Below are positions 8,514 to 17,009 of a stretch of DNA of 64,000 nt, piece by piece. Made by a program: the position numbers and the translations under genes. How positions within the stretch are numbered: position 1 is the stretch's first letter; every line of letters begins with the position of its first letter. The notes beneath the pieces were generated by a model. It saw nothing but the letters and a program-made list of their open reading frames with translations, was not told where the DNA came from and ran no database searches. This stretch comes from Flavobacterium succinicans LMG 10402. Lineage in GTDB: Bacteria; Bacteroidota; Bacteroidia; Flavobacteriales; Flavobacteriaceae. The DNA lies in contig NZ_JATV01000014.1 of NCBI RefSeq assembly GCF_000611675.1, forward strand, positions 1 through 64,000, in the 5' to 3' direction.

Positions 8514-9416
8514 TTAAACGTTTTTCAAATTGATAATTTCTTGATCCGTCAATAATCGCCAATTGCCTCTTGGTAAATTCTTCTTGGTCAAACCAGCAAA
8601 CGAAACGCGATCGATGCGTAACACATCATAACTGAATTGTTCAAAAATAGAACGCACTACTTTTACATTCGCCGAGCGTAATTTTAAGCCCACTTCGCTT
8701 TTGGCTTCATTTTCAATGTAGCTCACGTCTTCTACAAATACGCGGTGTCCATCAATAACGACACCCTTATTGATTTTTTCTAAATCTTCAAACTTTAAGT
8801 TTTTATCTAATGAAACTTGATAGATTTTAGATGATTTCTGATTTGGTAAAGTGAATTTACGAATCATATCGGTGTCATTGGTAAACAATAACAAGCCGGT
8901 AGTATTTTTGTCCATTCTACCAATTGGGCCAATTTTAGCCGTAGTAGAACCTTTTACCAATTCCAAAACATTGCGGTATTCTTGACCTTCATCAAGTGCC
9001 GTGGTAAAGTTCTTAGGTTTGTTCAATAGGATGTACACTTTCTTCTCTGGAGTCAAAACTTTTCCGTCAAAGTTCACTACATCTGTTGGTTTTACTAGGT
9101 ATCCCATTTCAGTTACGGGAACACCATTTACCTTTACATTACCAGATTGAATGTAAATATCCGCATCACGTCTCGAACAAACGCCCGAGTTCGAAATGTA
9201 TTTATTCAAACGAATTTCGTCTTTTTCTTTAAGTCTTTTGGCTACTTGATTGGGTTTTTTAACTACTTTATTCGCCTCTTCAATTTTAGCAGTTGGTTTT
9301 GCTTTTTTAGGCCCTTGTGCCCTTTTTTGCATCGCAGGTTTTGGCTTATTCGAATTGGGTCTTGAACCTGCTGGCCTTGCTCCGCTTCGTTTGTTGTTGC
9401 CTTCCTTATTATTCAT
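8514..9416 (-). CDS. rRNA pseudouridine synthase (RsuA/RluB family)
   Basis: A 300-residue protein. The first ~65 residues are Lys/Pro/Ala-rich and probably disordered, a common addition in Bacteroidota homologues. An S4 RNA-binding domain follows (about 67-115, IRLNKYISNSGVCSRRDADIYI...), then the synthase domain with the catalytic motif GRMDKNTTGLLLFTND (Asp of RMDKNTTGLL). The family converts a specific uridine in 23S or 16S rRNA to pseudouridine; motif and length fit RluB better than RsuA, but the target base is inferred. It is preceded by a consensus -7 element at 9436-9443. Confidence 0.9.
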   Translation of the reverse strand: MNNKEGNNKRSGARPAGSRPNSNKPKPAMQKRAQGPKKAKPTAKIEEANKVVKKPNQVAKRLKEKDEIRLNKYISNSGVCSRRDADIYIQSGNVKVNGVPVTEMGYLVKPTDVVNFDGKVLTPEKKVYILLNKPKNFTTALDEGQEYRNVLELVKGSTTAKIGPIGRMDKNTTGLLLFTNDTDMIRKFTLPNQKSSKIYQVSLDKNLKFEDLEKINKGVVIDGHRVFVEDVSYIENEAKSEVGLKLRSANVKVVRSIFEQFSYDVLRIDRVSFAGLTKKNLPRGNWRLLTDQEIINLKNV

Positions 9417-9435
9417 AATAATCTCTAATTTGGTG

Positions 9436-9443
9436 CAAAGATA
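9436..9443 (-). promoter_or_regulatory. Candidate -7 element for the pseudouridine synthase gene
   Basis: TATCTTTG on the minus strand matches TAnnTTTG, 20 bp before the start codon. No convincing -33 TTTG at the right distance, so this is partial support only. Confidence 0.45.
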
Positions 9444-9542
9444 CTATTTATATCCTTGTGAAACGATTTTCGATAATTAGAAAACGATAACTGGCTAATT
9501 TATTAGTAGTTAAGTACGGTTTTTAGTGAGTCGATTTGCTTT

Positions 9543-9618
9543 AGGAGCTGTTTCCTGCTGTCCACTATATCTTTACTGCCGAACCCCGGCAGTAAAGGAT
9601 GCCGTTCCCATCAGGGCT
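9543..9618 (-). repeat. Dispersed structured element, copy B
   Basis: Read on the minus strand it starts AGCCCTGATGGGAACGGCATCC and ends near CAGCTCCT. The inner stem is a perfect 10 bp (CTTTACTGCC 9571-9580 with GGCAGTAAAG 9588-9597). The outer helix is CCTG (9554-9557) with CAGG (9612-9615). It sits in the 241-bp gap between the prenyltransferase stop and the pseudouridine synthase start. Confidence 0.85.
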
Positions 9619-9657
9619 AGGAAATCCTGCACTACAGAACGTTTTGTTCCAGAGAAA

Positions 9658-10614
9658 TTACTGCTTTAATAACCAATTTTTACCATGCCAAAGCACACTT
9701 GGATTGGTCAATACAATGCAAAAAACACCTGCTACAATCAAAAATTTCAAGATGTTGTGCAATCTAATGTAGTGCGTTTTGTCGTTTGATTGCCACAATA
9801 AAAGCAGAAAAAACAACAGTACAATCAAAGAACTGTAAAAGTAGATGTCCATATAGCCTACATCATATAGCTCAATCAAAATGTACACAGGAACCAACGT
9901 TAAAACCGTTAATCCCGTACTGATTTTTTTGGACCAATTTTCTCCATAAAAAACAGGAATAGTATGGTAATTATTGGCCAAATCGCCTTTCAAATTTTCC
10001 AAATCTTTAATCAATTCCCGAATCAAAATCAATAAAAACAAGAAAGAAGCATGGGCGAAGATTACAGCAAAATGGTCTTTGTGGCGTTCCAATTCTTCAA
10101 TCGAAGTGGGTTGATAGTAATACAAAAGAATGGCGAAAAAAGGCCAAACAGCTAGCAATGCCGCTGATAAATTTCCTATAAAAACGATTTTTTTCAATTT
10201 ATGTGAATAGAACCAAATCAGAAAAATGTAGAATGAAAAAAACAGTAAGGCTCGCAAAGAAACAAACCAAGCCATCAAGGCAACAATGAAATTCAAGGAA
10301 AAATATACCTGAAGTTTCGTTTTTTGACTCACCAATCGGTCCAACATCGATTTGTTCGGACGGTTGATTAAATCTTTTTGGCTGTCGTAAAAATTATTGA
10401 TAATGTACCCTGAGGCTATCGCAATGGCCGAAGCAAATACTAAAATAAAGATATTAAAATCCAATAAAATATTCAAGGCACGTTGCTCTGGCGCCATAAT
10501 AAAAATAGCCGACAAATACTGCGCAATGATAATTATTGGAATGTTGTACCCTCGAATAACAGAGAACAAACTAACGATTTTTAATAACAATAGCTTTTGC
10601 TCTCGTTTGATCAT
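9658..10614 (-). CDS. UbiA family prenyltransferase (geranylgeranylglycerol-phosphate geranylgeranyltransferase-like)
   Basis: Polytopic membrane protein of 318 residues with about eight or nine hydrophobic segments. The two Asp-rich prenyl diphosphate motifs of UbiA enzymes are visible: NNFYDSQKDLINRP (N-x3-D-x3-D) near residue 75 and DLENLKGDLANN near 200. These enzymes move a prenyl chain onto an acceptor in the membrane. The archaeal-type assignment is a family-level guess. Co-direction with mevalonate kinase (20-bp gap) and diphosphomevalonate decarboxylase supports a role in isoprenoid metabolism. A quinone-type acceptor is the main alternative. Confidence 0.85.
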   Translation of the reverse strand: MIKREQKLLLLKIVSLFSVIRGYNIPIIIIAQYLSAIFIMAPEQRALNILLDFNIFILVFASAIAIASGYIINNFYDSQKDLINRPNKSMLDRLVSQKTKLQVYFSLNFIVALMAWFVSLRALLFFSFYIFLIWFYSHKLKKIVFIGNLSAALLAVWPFFAILLYYYQPTSIEELERHKDHFAVIFAHASFLFLLILIRELIKDLENLKGDLANNYHTIPVFYGENWSKKISTGLTVLTLVPVYILIELYDVGYMDIYFYSSLIVLLFFLLLLWQSNDKTHYIRLHNILKFLIVAGVFCIVLTNPSVLWHGKNWLLKQ

Positions 10615-10634
10615 GAATAGTCTTCTCGTTTTTT

Positions 10635-11573
10635 TTAGAATTGGTATACCACTTCAAGTTTGTAGTCTTTTAAAGCTACTTTGGCACGTTCTAAGTCTTG
10701 TGTAAAACCAAGAATGTAACCGCCGCCTCCAGAACCGCAAAGTTTTAAGTAGTAGTCATTTGTGTCTATTCCTTGTTGCCAAACCCCGTGAAATTGCTCA
10801 GGAATCATTGGCTTGAAATGATTTAAAACGACCTTAGACAATTTTTTTGTATTACTAAACAGCGCTTTGATATCTCCAACAAGGAAATTTTCAACACAAG
10901 CATCAGTATGTTTTACAAATTGTGATTTCAACATCGTGCGAAACCCTTGGTCTTTTAGGTTTTCCATAAAGATATTTACCATAGGAGCGGTTTCTCCTAC
11001 AATGCCAGAATCTAGCAAAAACACAGCGCCTTTGCCGTCAAAACTTTGAGTTGGAATGCCTGTGGCTTCAATATTATCTTTAGAGTTGATTAAAATCGGA
11101 ATGCTTAAGTAGCTATTCAACGGGTCTAAACCAGAGCTTTTTCCGTGAAAAAAACTTTCCATTTGAGAGAAAATAGTTTTTAAGGCTAATAATTTCTCAC
11201 GAGTTAAGTTTTCTAAAACAGTGATTTTATGTTGTGCGTATTTGTCATAAATAGCAGCCACCAAAGCACCACTACTACCTACTCCATACCCTTGCGGAAT
11301 ACTGGAATCAAAGAACATACCCTCATTCACGTCTTTTTGCAAAGTGGCAATATCAAATTGTACCAAATCCGGTTGTTCCGTTTGTAGGGTTTCCAAATAG
11401 GTTACAAATCGTTTCAAATGGCCGTTAGAAGCAATAGCCTCTTGCGAAGGATTGTCTTCTTTTTTGAGGGCGCCATTGTAAAAGTTGTAAGGAATAGATA
11501 ATCCTTTTGAGTCTTGAATGATTCCGTACTCTCCGAAAAGTAATATTTTTGAGTAAAATAAAGGTCCTTTCAT
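10635..11573 (-). CDS. Mevalonate kinase-like GHMP kinase
   Basis: A 312-residue GHMP kinase. It opens with the substrate-side strand SKILLFGEYGII, has the ATP loop PQGYGVGSSGALVAA (about residues 98-112), and ends with the Gly-rich motif III KLCGSGGGGYILGF. It is expected to phosphorylate mevalonate in the mevalonate route to isopentenyl diphosphate. The neighbouring diphosphomevalonate decarboxylase and prenyltransferase support this; phosphomevalonate kinase is the alternative. It is co-directional with both, with short gaps (20 and 40 bp), so it is probably one transcript. Confidence 0.85.
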   Translation of the reverse strand: MKGPLFYSKILLFGEYGIIQDSKGLSIPYNFYNGALKKEDNPSQEAIASNGHLKRFVTYLETLQTEQPDLVQFDIATLQKDVNEGMFFDSSIPQGYGVGSSGALVAAIYDKYAQHKITVLENLTREKLLALKTIFSQMESFFHGKSSGLDPLNSYLSIPILINSKDNIEATGIPTQSFDGKGAVFLLDSGIVGETAPMVNIFMENLKDQGFRTMLKSQFVKHTDACVENFLVGDIKALFSNTKKLSKVVLNHFKPMIPEQFHGVWQQGIDTNDYYLKLCGSGGGGYILGFTQDLERAKVALKDYKLEVVYQF

Positions 11574-11613
11574 ATCTTTTTTGCTTTCCTAACGGTAAAT
11601 ATAGGGATTTTTA

Positions 11614-12738
11614 TTATTGTTTGATTAGTTGACTGCCAAATCCTATTTCATCACAAAGGTACTGACCATTTTGACAATAGCCAACTAATTCACTTTGAAT
11701 AAATTGTAAAACGGATTCTTTCACGTTTTCCGGGTACAAAACATGCACATTTGCTCCTGCATCTAAGGTGAAACAAACGGGTATTTTATTTTCATTTCTG
11801 TACTTCCAAATGGCGTTGATAATCTGTAGCGTGTTTGGTTTCATCAAGATAAAATACGGCATAGAAGTCATCATCATCGCGTGCAAGGTCAAAGCCTCGC
11901 TTTCTACAATTTTGATAAATGCTTCCAAATCACCATTCTCGAAAATTGGAATCAATTGGTCAATATTCTCATGTGCTTGTTCAAAACGACGTTCGGCAAA
12001 AGGATGATTATGCATCAAATCATGACCCACTGTACTTGATACTTGCTTTTCGCCTTTATCGACTAATAAAATAGTATCTTGATAGTTTTCGAAAACCGAA
12101 TGTACTTTTCCTGAAAAAGGTACGCCAAAAAGGTTCGAACTACCTTCAATATTCTCTTGATTGCCCCAAACTACCAAATTTCCTTTTACACTTCTACACG
12201 CACTTCCTGAACCTAAACGAGCTAGAAAAGACGCTTTTTGATAGAAATACTCCTCAGTCATTTCAGGGATTAATGCTTTTTCAATACTCATAAAATTCAT
12301 AGCCAAAGCCGCCATCCCCGAAGCCGAAGATGCAATTCCAGAACTGTGCGGGAACGTATTTTCGGTATTGATGGTAAAATGATAGTCTTTCAAAAAGGGC
12401 ATAAATGGAGTGATGCGCTCTAAGAATTTCTGAATCTTTGGTTTAAAATCTTCTTTGGGCTGTCCTTCAAAAAGCAAGTCAAAAGAGTAATCGCTTGGAT
12501 TGGTACCGTTGATAGAAGTCGAAAGGTCTCTTTTTTCAAAAGCCACACTAGTAATGGTTTTACAGTTATTTAGCGTAAAACTTATAGATGGATTGGCTGG
12601 TATTTGATGGCCCAAATCGTCTCTTTTTCCCCAATACTTAACTAAAGCAATGTTACTTGGAGCACTCCATTGAAAAATGCCTTTTTCTATGTGGTGTGTA
12701 TAAGGCGTTGTTGGAATAAAATCATTGGTAGCAGTCAT
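11614..12738 (-). CDS. mvaD: Diphosphomevalonate decarboxylase
   Basis: A 374-residue GHMP-superfamily enzyme that decarboxylates ATP-activated mevalonate diphosphate to isopentenyl diphosphate. Signature regions: APSNIALVKYWGKRD near residue 27 (substrate loop conserved in MvaD), HSSGIASSASGMAALA near 130 (ATP loop), and GSGSACRSVKG near 175. The length is within the family's range, with a ~20-residue N-terminal addition. It is first of the three isoprenoid genes read leftwards; a TATCTTTG -7 element lies 18 bp upstream. Confidence 0.94.
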   Translation of the reverse strand: MTATNDFIPTTPYTHHIEKGIFQWSAPSNIALVKYWGKRDDLGHQIPANPSISFTLNNCKTITSVAFEKRDLSTSINGTNPSDYSFDLLFEGQPKEDFKPKIQKFLERITPFMPFLKDYHFTINTENTFPHSSGIASSASGMAALAMNFMSIEKALIPEMTEEYFYQKASFLARLGSGSACRSVKGNLVVWGNQENIEGSSNLFGVPFSGKVHSVFENYQDTILLVDKGEKQVSSTVGHDLMHNHPFAERRFEQAHENIDQLIPIFENGDLEAFIKIVESEALTLHAMMMTSMPYFILMKPNTLQIINAIWKYRNENKIPVCFTLDAGANVHVLYPENVKESVLQFIQSELVGYCQNGQYLCDEIGFGSQLIKQ

Positions 12739-12755
12739 AGAAGATAAAATTTGCG

Positions 12756-12763
12756 CAAAGATA
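12756..12763 (-). promoter_or_regulatory. Candidate -7 element for mvaD
   Basis: TATCTTTG on the minus strand matches TAnnTTTG and lies in the divergent gap with tspO. The -33 half is not obvious. Confidence 0.45.
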
Positions 12764-12848
12764 CTTTTTTTGACTATTTCTTTATTTCTTTGTTGGCTAT
12801 TCTTTTGAATCCTTTTTCCTATTTTTGGAATCTTTAAAAATCATTCTA

Positions 12849-13325
12849 ATGAATAAAATTACCCGAATTCTTACCGTAGTAGTCACTTGTTTGGCAATAG
12901 GTTATTTTTCAAGTACAGTTACCAAAGCCGCTATTTTAGATTGGTATCCTACATTAGTAAAACCTTCATTTAATCCACCGAATTGGGTTTTTGCGCCTGT
13001 TTGGAGTTTGTTGTATGTGATGATGGGTGTTGCGGCTGGTTTGGTTTGGGATAAAATCGAATGGAATCGACCTATTGTAAAGAAAGCCTTGACGCTTTTT
13101 GCGATACAATTAGCATTGAATGCCTTGTGGTCGTATTTGTTTTTTGGTTTGCATAATCCCTTTTTAGCAGGAATCGAGATTGTCTTATTGTGGTTGATGA
13201 TTTATGAAACCTATCTTCAGTTTGCTAAAATCAATAAAATTGCGGGCTATTTATTGTTGCCTTATTTGGCTTGGGTAAGTTTTGCAACGGTATTAAATAT
13301 AAGTATTTGGTGGTTAAATAAATAA
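12849..13325 (+). CDS. tspO: TspO/MBR family membrane protein
   Basis: A 158-residue protein with five hydrophobic segments. It has the TspO signature near the start: WYPTLVKPSFNPPNWVFAPVW, then GVAAGLVW, ALNALWSYLFFG and a Trp-rich C-terminus. TspO proteins bind porphyrins and other tetrapyrroles and are linked to oxidative stress. The ATG at 12849 (MNKITRIL) is preferred over an upstream in-frame TTG at 12825, because it puts the first membrane helix at the normal distance. It is divergent from mvaD. No second gene follows in the same transcript before the S41 peptidase 53 bp downstream. Confidence 0.93.
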   Translation: MNKITRILTVVVTCLAIGYFSSTVTKAAILDWYPTLVKPSFNPPNWVFAPVWSLLYVMMGVAAGLVWDKIEWNRPIVKKALTLFAIQLALNALWSYLFFGLHNPFLAGIEIVLLWLMIYETYLQFAKINKIAGYLLLPYLAWVSFATVLNISIWWLNK

Positions 13326-13378
13326 TTCGATATATTTGTTTTAAACAAGCAATAAGTGAATTATAGACAACTACCCTA

Positions 13379-15034
13379 ATGCAAAAAATCTTTTTCTTTA
13401 CTCTTTTTTTATTTTTTCAAATAAGTCAAGCTCAACAATCTTTAACTGAAACCGAAAAATTAGCCACTACTGCTAAAGTTTGGGGTTTCTTGAAATACTA
13501 CCATCCTAACGTGGCTAGCGGGAAATACGATTGGGATAAGGAATTATTTACTATTCTACCTCAAGTAGAGAAAGCTAAAAGTAAGAAAGAGTTTTCGGAA
13601 GTTGTTGAAAACTGGATTACTTCACTTGGCGAAGTAAAGAAAGTTGAACCTATTATTTTGTCAAGTGAAATCAAGTATTTTGATAAGAACTTAAATGCTG
13701 CTTGGCTAAACAATCCTCATTTTTTTTCAAAATCTCTTTCAGAAAAATTAACCTTCATACTAGAGAATCGATTACAGTCAAATCATTTTTATTATCGAAA
13801 AGGAGAGCCTAAACCAGATGCTATTTCTTATGAGTTTAGTAATGAAATAAAATATCCTGAGTACGATTGGAAGGACCGAAAGTTTCGTTTGTTGGCTTTG
13901 TTCCGTTATTGGAATTATGTAGAATATTTTTTTCCTTACAAATACCTAATGGACCAAAATTGGGATGATGTTCTTTATGAAATGCTCCCGAAGTTCAATA
14001 CTGCTAGTACAGAAGTTGAGTATCACTTGTTAATGCGAGAGTTAGTGATTAAATTAAATGATTTACATGCTTTCCTAGGTACAAAAGTGATGTTAGAAAA
14101 ATTTGGCAGATTACAAATACCTGCCAGAGTTAGAATTGTTGACGATCAGGTCCTAATTACTCAAGTATTTAGTGATTCTTTGGCTAAAATCAGTGATATC
14201 AGAGTTGGAGATATCATTATTAAAGTGGGGGGAAAAACAATACCTGAAATTTTAAAAGAATCAAGAAGATATTTGGATGGAGGTAATGATGTTTTGAGGG
14301 CTAGTAATTCTTGGTATCATATTTTTAATGGTCATACAGATTCAGTTAAAGTAGAATACAATCGAGAAGGTAAAGTGTCTGAGAAGTACATTTACCGACA
14401 CTCCGCAAAATTATTCAGAAAGACCAATAAACTGCTTGGGCAATGGGAACTTTTAGACGGTAATATTGGTTATGTGAATTTGGGAGAAGTATATCCAGAA
14501 GACATTAATAACATCATAGCAAAGCTAAAAAGCACTAAAGCAATAGTTTTTGATCTTAGACTTGGCGCTCATGATACAAATTATATCTTAGCTGAATTTT
14601 TAAACCCGGAACCCAAAGAATTTGCAAAGTTTATCGATCCTGATGTTACGTATCCAGGGAGATTTATCTGGAGAGAAACTGAAATGTGTGGTAAAACAAA
14701 TCCTGATTATTATAAGGGAAAAGTCATTGTATTAGTCAATGAGAATACTCAGAGTCATGGAGAATACTCAGCGATGTGTTTGCAATCGGCTCCAAATGCA
14801 ACTGTTATAGGAAGTCAAACAGCAGGTGCAGACGGTGGGGTAATTAGGTTTGAGATACTCGAGGGTTTCAATACACAGTTTAGTGGTTTGGGTGTGTTTT
14901 ATCCTGATGGACGCGAAACACAACGCATTGGGATAGTTCCCGATATCGAGGCAAAACCGACCATCTTGGGTCTTCGTGAAGGTAAGGATGAAGTATTGGA
15001 ACGAGCTATTCAATTTATAGAAACAGGGAAGTAG
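13379..15034 (+). CDS. Exported S41 family (C-terminal-processing type) peptidase
   Basis: A 551-residue protein with a signal peptide ending at about residue 18 (FFQISQA-QQ). An N-terminal domain of ~200 residues is followed by a PDZ domain (VRIVDDQVLITQVFSDSLAKI..GDIIIKVGGKT, about 255-300) and the S41 catalytic domain. The likely nucleophile is S459 in NTQSHGEYS, followed by GSQTAGADGGV. The family cuts extracytoplasmic proteins or peptides; with no known partner next to it, the target is unknown. The 53-bp gap from tspO leaves room for its own promoter. Confidence 0.9.
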   Translation: MQKIFFFTLFLFFQISQAQQSLTETEKLATTAKVWGFLKYYHPNVASGKYDWDKELFTILPQVEKAKSKKEFSEVVENWITSLGEVKKVEPIILSSEIKYFDKNLNAAWLNNPHFFSKSLSEKLTFILENRLQSNHFYYRKGEPKPDAISYEFSNEIKYPEYDWKDRKFRLLALFRYWNYVEYFFPYKYLMDQNWDDVLYEMLPKFNTASTEVEYHLLMRELVIKLNDLHAFLGTKVMLEKFGRLQIPARVRIVDDQVLITQVFSDSLAKISDIRVGDIIIKVGGKTIPEILKESRRYLDGGNDVLRASNSWYHIFNGHTDSVKVEYNREGKVSEKYIYRHSAKLFRKTNKLLGQWELLDGNIGYVNLGEVYPEDINNIIAKLKSTKAIVFDLRLGAHDTNYILAEFLNPEPKEFAKFIDPDVTYPGRFIWRETEMCGKTNPDYYKGKVIVLVNENTQSHGEYSAMCLQSAPNATVIGSQTAGADGGVIRFEILEGFNTQFSGLGVFYPDGRETQRIGIVPDIEAKPTILGLREGKDEVLERAIQFIETGK

Positions 15035-15106
15035 TTGGTGTACAAGTTTTCTTTGAATCTACTAAAATTAAGTTATGGTTTTGGAGGTCTAATAAATTGT
15101 AAACAA

Positions 15107-15212
15107 TTATACCACCGCATTCGCCACAATAAACCCGCTAGTCCAAGCATTTTGGAAATTGAAACCACCTGTAATGGCGTCGATATTGGCAATTTCACCT
15201 GAAGAATAATTT
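15107..15212 (-). pseudogene. Second, displaced copy of the 3' end of the HI0933-type flavoprotein gene
   Basis: Read on the minus strand this stretch encodes the C-terminal ~32 residues of the flavoprotein at 15804-17009, still in frame and with its own stop (TAA at 15107-15109). The last residue is Val instead of Gly. Bases 15112-15184 equal 15809-15881 exactly (73 bp), then similarity falls within 25 bp. Upstream it runs straight into the toxin gene's stop. It has no start of its own, so it is a remnant. It marks one side of a toxin-antitoxin insertion. Confidence 0.88.
15112..15184 (+). repeat. Direct repeat, left copy (73 bp)
   Basis: Identical to 15809-15881. The two copies bracket the toxin-antitoxin pair. 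Confidence 0.95.
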
Positions 15213-15237
15213 GAAGTAAAGAATGTATTTTTTAGTA

Positions 15238-15513
15238 TTAAGAATAATGTCCTAGTGCAGAAATTACAAACACTGTAACAATCTCGTCTCGAACTTCATA
15301 TATTAAACGGTCTTTTTTGTTGATTCTTCTTGACCAATATCCACTTAATTCAAATTTTAACGGTTCGGGGTTTCCACTACCAGTGTAGGGATGATCTTTC
15401 AACTCATTGAGTATTTTTATAATTTTTTTTATGGAAGCAAGATCGCCTGATTTTTTATGGTTAGACAAATCTTTTTCAGCAGTTGCTTTAATGATTACTT
15501 GATACTTTCCCAT
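15238..15513 (-). CDS. Txe/YoeB-type toxin (RelE superfamily mRNA interferase)
   Basis: A 91-residue protein of normal YoeB length. The family's C-terminal block is clear: GYWSRRINKKDRLIYEV followed by ..ALGHYS, with the catalytic Arg and C-terminal His-Tyr pair in place; a candidate catalytic Glu is in NPEPLKFEL. YoeB toxins cut mRNA at the ribosome and are held in check by a cognate antitoxin. The gene overlaps the antitoxin by 19 bp, so translation is coupled. Its stop abuts the flavoprotein-gene remnant. It appears full-length and intact. Confidence 0.92.
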   Translation of the reverse strand: MGKYQVIIKATAEKDLSNHKKSGDLASIKKIIKILNELKDHPYTGSGNPEPLKFELSGYWSRRINKKDRLIYEVRDEIVTVFVISALGHYS

Positions 15514-15716
15514 AAATCTTCTGCACTTTCCATTAGTCGGCCTTTCTCAGTGCTTGCTTTTTTGATTCTTTTTACAAATTCAGGATTGTAAGGGCTTTTA
15601 TCCTCTTCTTCAATTAAAACAATTTCTTTTGAATTTTCAGAAAACACACGAGCCATTTCTAAAAAAGCTTTTCCTTTTTTTGACTTTTCATTTATTTTTA
15701 AGGTTATTGTTGTCAT
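15495..15716 (-). CDS. Antitoxin partner of the YoeB-type toxin
   Basis: A 73-residue acidic protein encoded just before the toxin with a 19-bp overlap. The N-terminal ~45 residues (TITLKINEKSKKGKAFLEMARVF) look like the small strand-helix domain of DUF2683-type antitoxins common in Bacteroidota. The C-terminal part (KASTEKGRLMESAEDLWESIK) fits a toxin-wrapping tail. It is expected to neutralise the toxin and probably to repress the pair. It is not a classical YefM by sequence, so the pairing itself may be a hybrid type. Confidence 0.85.
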   Translation of the reverse strand: MTTITLKINEKSKKGKAFLEMARVFSENSKEIVLIEEEDKSPYNPEFVKRIKKASTEKGRLMESAEDLWESIK

Positions 15717-15803
15717 CGCTTATTTTTTTCAAATTTACAAAAAGTTTTGTGGCCAGAGATGTCTTGTGTTTTGATTTATAACGATTTGTGTTTTTAGTTA
15801 TGA

Positions 15804-17009
15804 TTACCCCACCGCATTCGCCACAATAAACCCGCTAGTCCAAGCATTTTGGAAATTGAAACCACCTGTAATGGCGTCGATGTTGACAATTTCACCCGCA
15901 AAATAAAGGTTGGGATGAATTTTACTTTCCATCGTTTTAAAGTTGATTTCCTTTAAATCAATACCGCCAGCTGTAACGAATTCTTCTTTGAAAGTGCTTT
16001 TCCCATTGATTTGGAAAACACCATTAGTGAGTTGTTGTGCTAAGTTTTGCAATTGGGTTTTGGACAAATCGGCCCATTTGGTTTCAGTAGTAATGCCAGA
16101 AGCCAACACCAAGCTTTCCCATAAGCGATTGGTGAGTTCAAACGGTGATTTTTTGGAGACTGTTTTTTTGGCTTGTTCTTGTTTAAGGGTTTTCAGTTGC
16201 GCGATGGCTTCTTCGGTATCGATAGTATTAAGCCAATTCACCAAAAGCGTAAATTGATAGTTTTTGTCGTGCAAAATGCGGGCACCCCAAGCGGATAGTT
16301 TCAAAATAGCGGGGCCGCTCATACCCCAATGGGTAATCAAAAGTGGTCCAGTGGCTTCAAGTTTGGTGTCTTTTACTCGCACGGTCACTTTTGCCGAAAC
16401 GCCTGGTAATTCTTTGATTCGAGGGTCTTTGCTGTTAAAGGTAAATAAAGAGGGCACGGGCGGAATGATGGCGTGGCCAAATTGCTGTAGCATCTCCCAA
16501 ATTTTTGGATTACTTCCCGTAGCTAAAATCAATTTATCGGCTTGATAATTTTGATTTTGGGTATCAATTTTCCAGTAGTTGTCTTTTTTGAAAATAGATT
16601 GTACGCTCTGACCCGTGAGGACTTTGATGCCCAATTGTTGGGTGGCTTTTAGAAAACAATCTATGATGGTTTGAGAAGAATTCGAAACAGGAAACATTCG
16701 GCCATCGTCTTCAATTTTGAGGGCTACGCCGTGGCGTTCAAACCACTCGATGGTGTCCCTGGAACAAAATTGATGGAAAGGACCTCGCAATTCTTTTTCG
16801 CCTCTTGGGTAAAATTTTACGAGTTCATTGGGTTCAAAACAAGCGTGAGTAACATTGCAACGACCGCCACCTGAAATGCGCACTTTGCCTAGCACTTCGG
16901 CGCCACGTTCTAAAATGGCAACTTTGGCTTTTGGATTTCTTTCTACAATGTTGATGGCAGTAAAAAAACCTGCAGCGCCACCTCCCACAATTAAACAGTC
17001 GTACATCAT
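15804..17009 (-). CDS. HI0933/BaiN-type FAD/NAD(P)-binding oxidoreductase
   Basis: A 401-residue flavoprotein. Rossmann motif GGGAAG lies at about residues 8-13; the family motif SGGGRCNVTH lies near 46-55; and the C-terminal FAD-contacting block GEIVNIDAITGGFNFQ..WTSG is present. Members are two-domain flavoproteins; some reduce bile-acid or enone substrates, but most have no known substrate. The start overlaps the GDPD gene's stop by 4 bp (coupled). Its 3' end is exactly where the toxin-antitoxin cassette has been added: the last 73 coding bases occur again at 15112-15184. Confidence 0.92.
   Translation of the reverse strand: MMYDCLIVGGGAAGFFTAINIVERNPKAKVAILERGAEVLGKVRISGGGRCNVTHACFEPNELVKFYPRGEKELRGPFHQFCSRDTIEWFERHGVALKIEDDGRMFPVSNSSQTIIDCFLKATQQLGIKVLTGQSVQSIFKKDNYWKIDTQNQNYQADKLILATGSNPKIWEMLQQFGHAIIPPVPSLFTFNSKDPRIKELPGVSAKVTVRVKDTKLEATGPLLITHWGMSGPAILKLSAWGARILHDKNYQFTLLVNWLNTIDTEEAIAQLKTLKQEQAKKTVSKKSPFELTNRLWESLVLASGITTETKWADLSKTQLQNLAQQLTNGVFQINGKSTFKEEFVTAGGIDLKEINFKTMESKIHPNLYFAGEIVNIDAITGGFNFQNAWTSGFIVANAVG
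15809..15881 (+). repeat. Direct repeat, right copy (73 bp), inside the intact gene
   Basis: Identical to 15112-15184, offset by 697 bp. It forms the C-terminal codons of the flavoprotein gene. Confidence 0.95.

Noticed and set aside
15107-15212. attL/attR of a full integrative element
   Set aside because: The bracketed region has only the toxin-antitoxin pair and no integrase or excisionase, so a standard integrative element is not supported; kept only as a duplicated gene end.
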